NCBI GenBank assembly: GCA_030628225.1
Contig: DAOVRJ010000019.1
Location: 1 to 16,498 of the forward strand
From: Candidatus Zixiibacteriota bacterium
Lineage (GTDB): Bacteria > SM23-81
Length of the DNA stretch: 16,498 nt
Reading direction: 5' to 3'
Shown: positions 14,301 through 16,498 of the stretch, in pieces
Layout of the letters: each line of letters starts with the position of its first letter
Numbering within the stretch: the stretch's first letter is position 1
The notes under the pieces: model-generated
The model's input: only the letters and a program-made list of their open reading frames with translations
What the model was told of the DNA's origin: nothing
Database searches by the model: none
Program-made: the position numbers and the translations under genes

Positions 14301-15780
14301 TGGGTCGGCCACCCATCGGGAGTACCAAACCGGGATGGATGCCCTCCTGATGTCCTCCAGGATCTTCCTGATCTCCGGCTCCCAGCTCAGCTTCTGGCAC
14401 TGGTATGACCTAGAGGAAGATCGAGATTTCGGATACCTGGAAATTTGCGCCGGCTCGGGGTGGATCCAATTGGGCGAGCCCTTCACCGGAGCCAGCCAGG
14501 GCTGGATCCGGGAAACCTATGACCTATCGGTATATCCCAGCGGATCGGTGCTCCAGCTCCGTTTCCGGCTGACCAGCGACGAGCAGAACTGCGGCGAGGG
14601 ATGGTACATCGATGATGTCTATGTGGGACCGCCGCTCCGATTCACGCTGGATCAGGCCAAGGTTTCTCCTGAACGGGGAGAGGAATCAACGGATTTCACC
14701 TTCAGCACTATTTACATCAGCGACTGGAATTATCCACCCACCTCCACCATCGTTTACATCGATGGCACTCCATACAACATGGCCAGCGCCGACACCGACT
14801 ACGCTCAGGGGGCAACCTTTACCTGTCAAACGGCACTGGACCTGGGAGAACACGAATATCACTTTGATTTCAGCAGCGGCCTGGAATCAACCAGATGGCC
14901 GAGACTTGGAGAATGCGCCGGACCCTTGGTTGCCGAGGTGATCTACCAGGAGGATTTCGAGGATTGGAACGGCAACTTTGTTTATACCGGCCCCGACTGG
15001 GAGTGGGGTCCCCCCACCAGCGGCCCGGGGCAGGCACATTCAGGCGAGAAGGTATGGGCCTCCGTTCTTGCCGATGCATATTCTGATAACTCCGACTCGC
15101 GGCTGGAAACGCCACCCATTGACCTGACCGGGATCACAAACCCCCAGCTCTCCTTCTGGCATTGGTATTCCTTCGAGTACCGCCAGGCCCACTATGACGG
15201 GGGCAACGTGAAGATCTCCGCTGATGGGGGGGAGTTCCAGGTCTTCACCCCCGATAACGGCTATGATGGCACTATCAGCACCCTGAACGCCGGCATTCCG
15301 GGAGAGCCCGGCTTCTGCTGGTATAATGCCGGCCAGTTCTGGCACCAGGAGACCCTCGACCTCAGCCCATACAGCGGTCAGCAGATCGTCATCCGCTTTC
15401 ACTTTGGGAGCAACAGCCGACACACCTATTCCGGCTGGTACATCGACGATGTGGTCATCAGCGGACTGCAGCCAACCGCCCTTCCCGCCGTCTCCGACCT
15501 CAATCTGACCCTGGCTGGCGAAAACATCCTGCTCAGCTGGTCCTGGCCCTATAAAGAAATCCCGGCTGCATACGCCATCTACCGGGGCATTCTCTCGAAC
15601 GGCCCCTTTGCCCAGCCTGAGTCCATCGCCACGGTGACGGCAACGACCTACACCGATCCCTCAGTTGCCGGGAATCAACCCATCAATTACTACTACCTGG
15701 TCAGAGCCCTGAGCTTCGATGGGTTAGAATCGGAGCCCTCCGAAAGGGTGGGCGAGTTCAAGACCACTACCTTTCATTAA
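11356..15780 (+). CDS. Large secreted gingipain-family (C25) cysteine peptidase
   Basis: An exported cysteine endopeptidase of about 1474 residues. The frame is open from 11182, but that codon is the promoter -35 box and in-frame ATG 11209 overlaps the -10. TTG 11356 is preferred: AAGG lies 5 bases upstream and it starts a clean signal peptide (MNLRFVGLFLLLFIAPKLCGA). A C25 propeptide-like region covers about 20-225. The catalytic domain (about 231-608) holds DFVLLGGDDEIIPH, the catalytic His465 (NHLGHTT) and Cys500 (SQGCYAA), and ends LLGDPDLDIW. Then come Ig-like regions (617-935) with Asp/Gly/Asn-rich NGDGVINQGE and GNGNGILEAGE segments. Two immune-inhibitor-A/MAM-like domains (about 948-1091 and 1195-1415), each ending GWYIDDV, flank a further beta domain; a final Fn3 reaches the C-terminus. 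Unlike its neighbours it has no YPNPF sorting module. Arg or Lys specificity cannot be read. Confidence 0.9.
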   Translation: MNLRFVGLFLLLFIAPKLCGAEDRLIFAFTFDPPAIQRLGEQAQVTIAGLPSIGNPGEPILPVKTARILLPPGQSIAEIQVLASQRQILPGSFRVCPGQMQIPLSGAENWQPTPANEDIYTSSTPFPPQTHHLVGVWSLCGYQIAIINLHPVEYIPSTGTISYFPEMELCLRTVDSPDVFAQTQRMLRSPGLMAYRLAGLVDNPRQIEQYSNLAEPPRRSKGSLVNPQETYRYVIITSQDLKPTFQTLAEFKTQRGQRATVVTVQEIGDTYSGQDLPEQIRNFILDAYTGWQTDFVLLGGDDEIIPHRGLYAQAFGHTETDIPADLYFGALDGDWNADGDQLWGEPGEEDLFAEVSVGRAPVDDQDEALHFVTKTIQYQQAPVPEQATEALMAGEELWDNPLTYGGDYKDEIRFGATTNSCTTTGFPANFTVNTLYDRDLGSPWWSSMLLNLMNNGLHLINHLGHTTVSRALRLTADQVLNDLTNDGVDNSFLIIFSQGCYAASFDNRNPGGLYLDDCVAEAFLTGPHGAAAFVGNTRYGWASPGMTDGASQYFDRQFFDALFGENIYRLGAINDDSKIDNIWALDYQGIRWCFYEQTLLGDPDLDIWTELPGTLSVSHPTVLTIMEENSITVQVESDCGPVTDALVCIRQGDQLYATDLTNHLGETSFALLPTTPETLDISVTAHNNLPYAGTILARTDGPWLCYSHHSVDDDQNGHSSGNGDGVINQGEIIELTLWLNNFGAQVAERITATLRSSDAHVEIIDSVQTFPPIPPEQEETSQERYLFAVDGGCPDGHHIEFTVQVRDETDGVWISTFSVNVSAPKLIFETLVLDDDPPTGNGNGILEAGESASLMVTVRNTGSATAEKVIGRLSAEGDPYIQVKSDNSRFYFIESGSAVHGCPYYEITASKLSPPLYFIDYTLSLSAIGGYTTQDTIPHALGPTGLMDDMEDEETTWIHGGTGDLWHLSQNRAHTPSHAWYCGSATHREYQTGMDALLMSSRIFLISGSQLSFWHWYDLEEDRDFGYLEICAGSGWIQLGEPFTGASQGWIRETYDLSVYPSGSVLQLRFRLTSDEQNCGEGWYIDDVYVGPPLRFTLDQAKVSPERGEESTDFTFSTIYISDWNYPPTSTIVYIDGTPYNMASADTDYAQGATFTCQTALDLGEHEYHFDFSSGLESTRWPRLGECAGPLVAEVIYQEDFEDWNGNFVYTGPDWEWGPPTSGPGQAHSGEKVWASVLADAYSDNSDSRLETPPIDLTGITNPQLSFWHWYSFEYRQAHYDGGNVKISADGGEFQVFTPDNGYDGTISTLNAGIPGEPGFCWYNAGQFWHQETLDLSPYSGQQIVIRFHFGSNSRHTYSGWYIDDVVISGLQPTALPAVSDLNLTLAGENILLSWSWPYKEIPAAYAIYRGILSNGPFAQPESIATVTATTYTDPSVAGNQPINYYYLVRALSFDGLESEPSERVGEFKTTTFH

Positions 15781-15828
15781 GTTCCCTGATAGCTGGCAAT
15801 TCCCTTTCCATCGCCAGGGCCGAATGTA

Positions 15829-15862
15829 AGCAGGGCAGGAATACCAAAACCCTGCTTTTTTT
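15829..15862 (+). terminator. Rho-independent terminator of the C25 protease gene
   Basis: AGCAGGG (15829-15835) pairs with CCCTGCT (15850-15856), a 14-base loop lies between, and seven T residues follow. It lies 49 bases after the protease stop. Confidence 0.85.
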
Positions 15863-15976
15863 CATCCTCCGCTATTCCCCCACACCAAAACCTGTTCCCG
15901 CACCACCCCGATCGAATTGCCTCTGCCGTCTCTGAAGCTGCTCAACCTGTCTTTTTCTGAACATCGCTCCCATGCA

Positions 15977-16006
15977 AAAGAGGCAGGACCGAAGCCCTGC
16001 CTCTTT
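15977..16006 (-). terminator. Terminator hairpin downstream of the right-edge surface protein gene
   Basis: An 11-bp stem, AAAGAGGCAGG (15977-15987) with CCTGCCTCTTT (15996-16006), and an 8-base loop. On the minus strand the stem ends in TTTT, and the hairpin lies 24 bases past the stop at 16030. The flanking A and T bases on both sides make it potentially bidirectional, so it could also back up the C25 terminator. Confidence 0.75.
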
Positions 16007-16029
16007 CACAAACAACATGCCACAACCAA

Positions 16030-16498
16030 CTACCTGATCAAGACCATCTTCATGGTCTGGCTGAACTCTCCAGCCTGCATGGTGCAGAAATAGATACCAG
16101 CAGAAACCTCAACGCCTCGGGAATCCCTGGCATTCCAGGTCGCCGTGTAGTATCCGGCCTGCAGATCAGCATCCATCAGAGAAACAACCTCCTGGCCCCT
16201 CACATTGTAGATCTTCAGGACCACCCGGCTGTCCTCGGGGATCTGGTACTTGATCTCGGTGTTGGGATTGAACGGGTTGGGATAGTTCTGAGACAGCACA
16301 AAGGCCGTCGGCAGCACGGCCGTCGGAGTGGCCGACACAACCGCATCGTGCATCTCGACGTTGCCGCCAAAATCAACGGCGGCGACCTGATAGTAATAGG
16401 TCACTCCGTTGACCAGACCTCTGTCCACGTAAGTGTACGAATGAGCATCCTCAGAACTGCCGGCTCCGGAGATCCGCTCGGCGTTGACCTTGACGAAA
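16030..16498 (-). CDS. Partial secreted protein: Fn3 plus C-terminal FlgD_ig sorting module
   Basis: The frame is open to the right edge; only the last 155 residues are visible. A GTG at 16428 is in frame but is inside an Fn3-like domain (FVKVNAERISG ... YVDRGLVNGVTYYYQVAAVD), so it is not the start. The last 90 or so residues form the FlgD_ig / type-A sorting-like module (LSQNYPNPFNPNTEIKY ... TMKMVLIR). Fn3 and sorting module together align by eye along their whole length with the end of the GEVED protein, including YxDxGLVNGVTY and LSQNYPNPFN, which marks them as paralogous C-termini. The functional part lies outside the window, so enzyme or adhesin cannot be decided. Confidence 0.85.
   Translation of the reverse strand, partial: FVKVNAERISGAGSSEDAHSYTYVDRGLVNGVTYYYQVAAVDFGGNVEMHDAVVSATPTAVLPTAFVLSQNYPNPFNPNTEIKYQIPEDSRVVLKIYNVRGQEVVSLMDADLQAGYYTATWNARDSRGVEVSAGIYFCTMQAGEFSQTMKMVLIR

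Overview
The window most likely comes from a Gram-negative bacterium of the wider FCB group (for example KSB1, Zixibacteria, Latescibacteria, Eisenbacteria or a relative). I infer this from three things. Two secreted proteins and the truncated one at the right edge end in the 'YPNPFN'-type FlgD_ig / type-A sorting module typical of that group. Secreted multidomain S8 and C25 peptidases occur together. The aldehyde dehydrogenase resembles the ALDH7-like bacterial group. I cannot name the species from this sequence.

The left third (1 to about 4.6 kb) looks accessory and partly decayed. It holds a partial small protein running off the left edge, an unrecognised 105-residue protein, a secreted Fes/EstD-like esterase preceded by a 34-codon stub of a PIG-L deacetylase, and an AT-rich APC-type permease fused to a PTS EIIA-like domain. 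It also holds the frameshifted C-terminal remnant of a bacterial eRF1-like (baeRF-type) protein, whose break point coincides with a short array of 7-base words.

The right two thirds are GC-richer and orderly. All genes except the C25 protease are on the minus strand. In order come an aldehyde dehydrogenase, a secreted subtilisin (S8), a secreted GEVED/Fn3 surface protein, a very large gingipain-family (C25) protease on the plus strand, and the C-terminus of another Fn3 + FlgD_ig surface protein at the right edge. Four of these genes have clear sigma70-like promoters (TTGACA/TTGACC, exactly 17 bases, TAATTT/TAAATT/TAAAAT). Strong hairpins terminate the GEVED gene, the C25 gene and the right-edge gene. 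The GEVED and C25 genes diverge from matching promoters, which suggests co-ordinated expression of an exoprotein set. ALDH is metabolic and appears to be only a neighbour.

The least explained material is intergenic. Between the GEVED terminator and the S8 promoter (about 8414-8690) lies a mosaic of short degenerate arrays, each built from different 7-base words. A 7-base array at 4274-4308 reuses the words of one block there, and an 8-base array lies at 4509-4572. They resemble in style the heptanucleotide STRR repeats of cyanobacteria, but each array carries several word variants.
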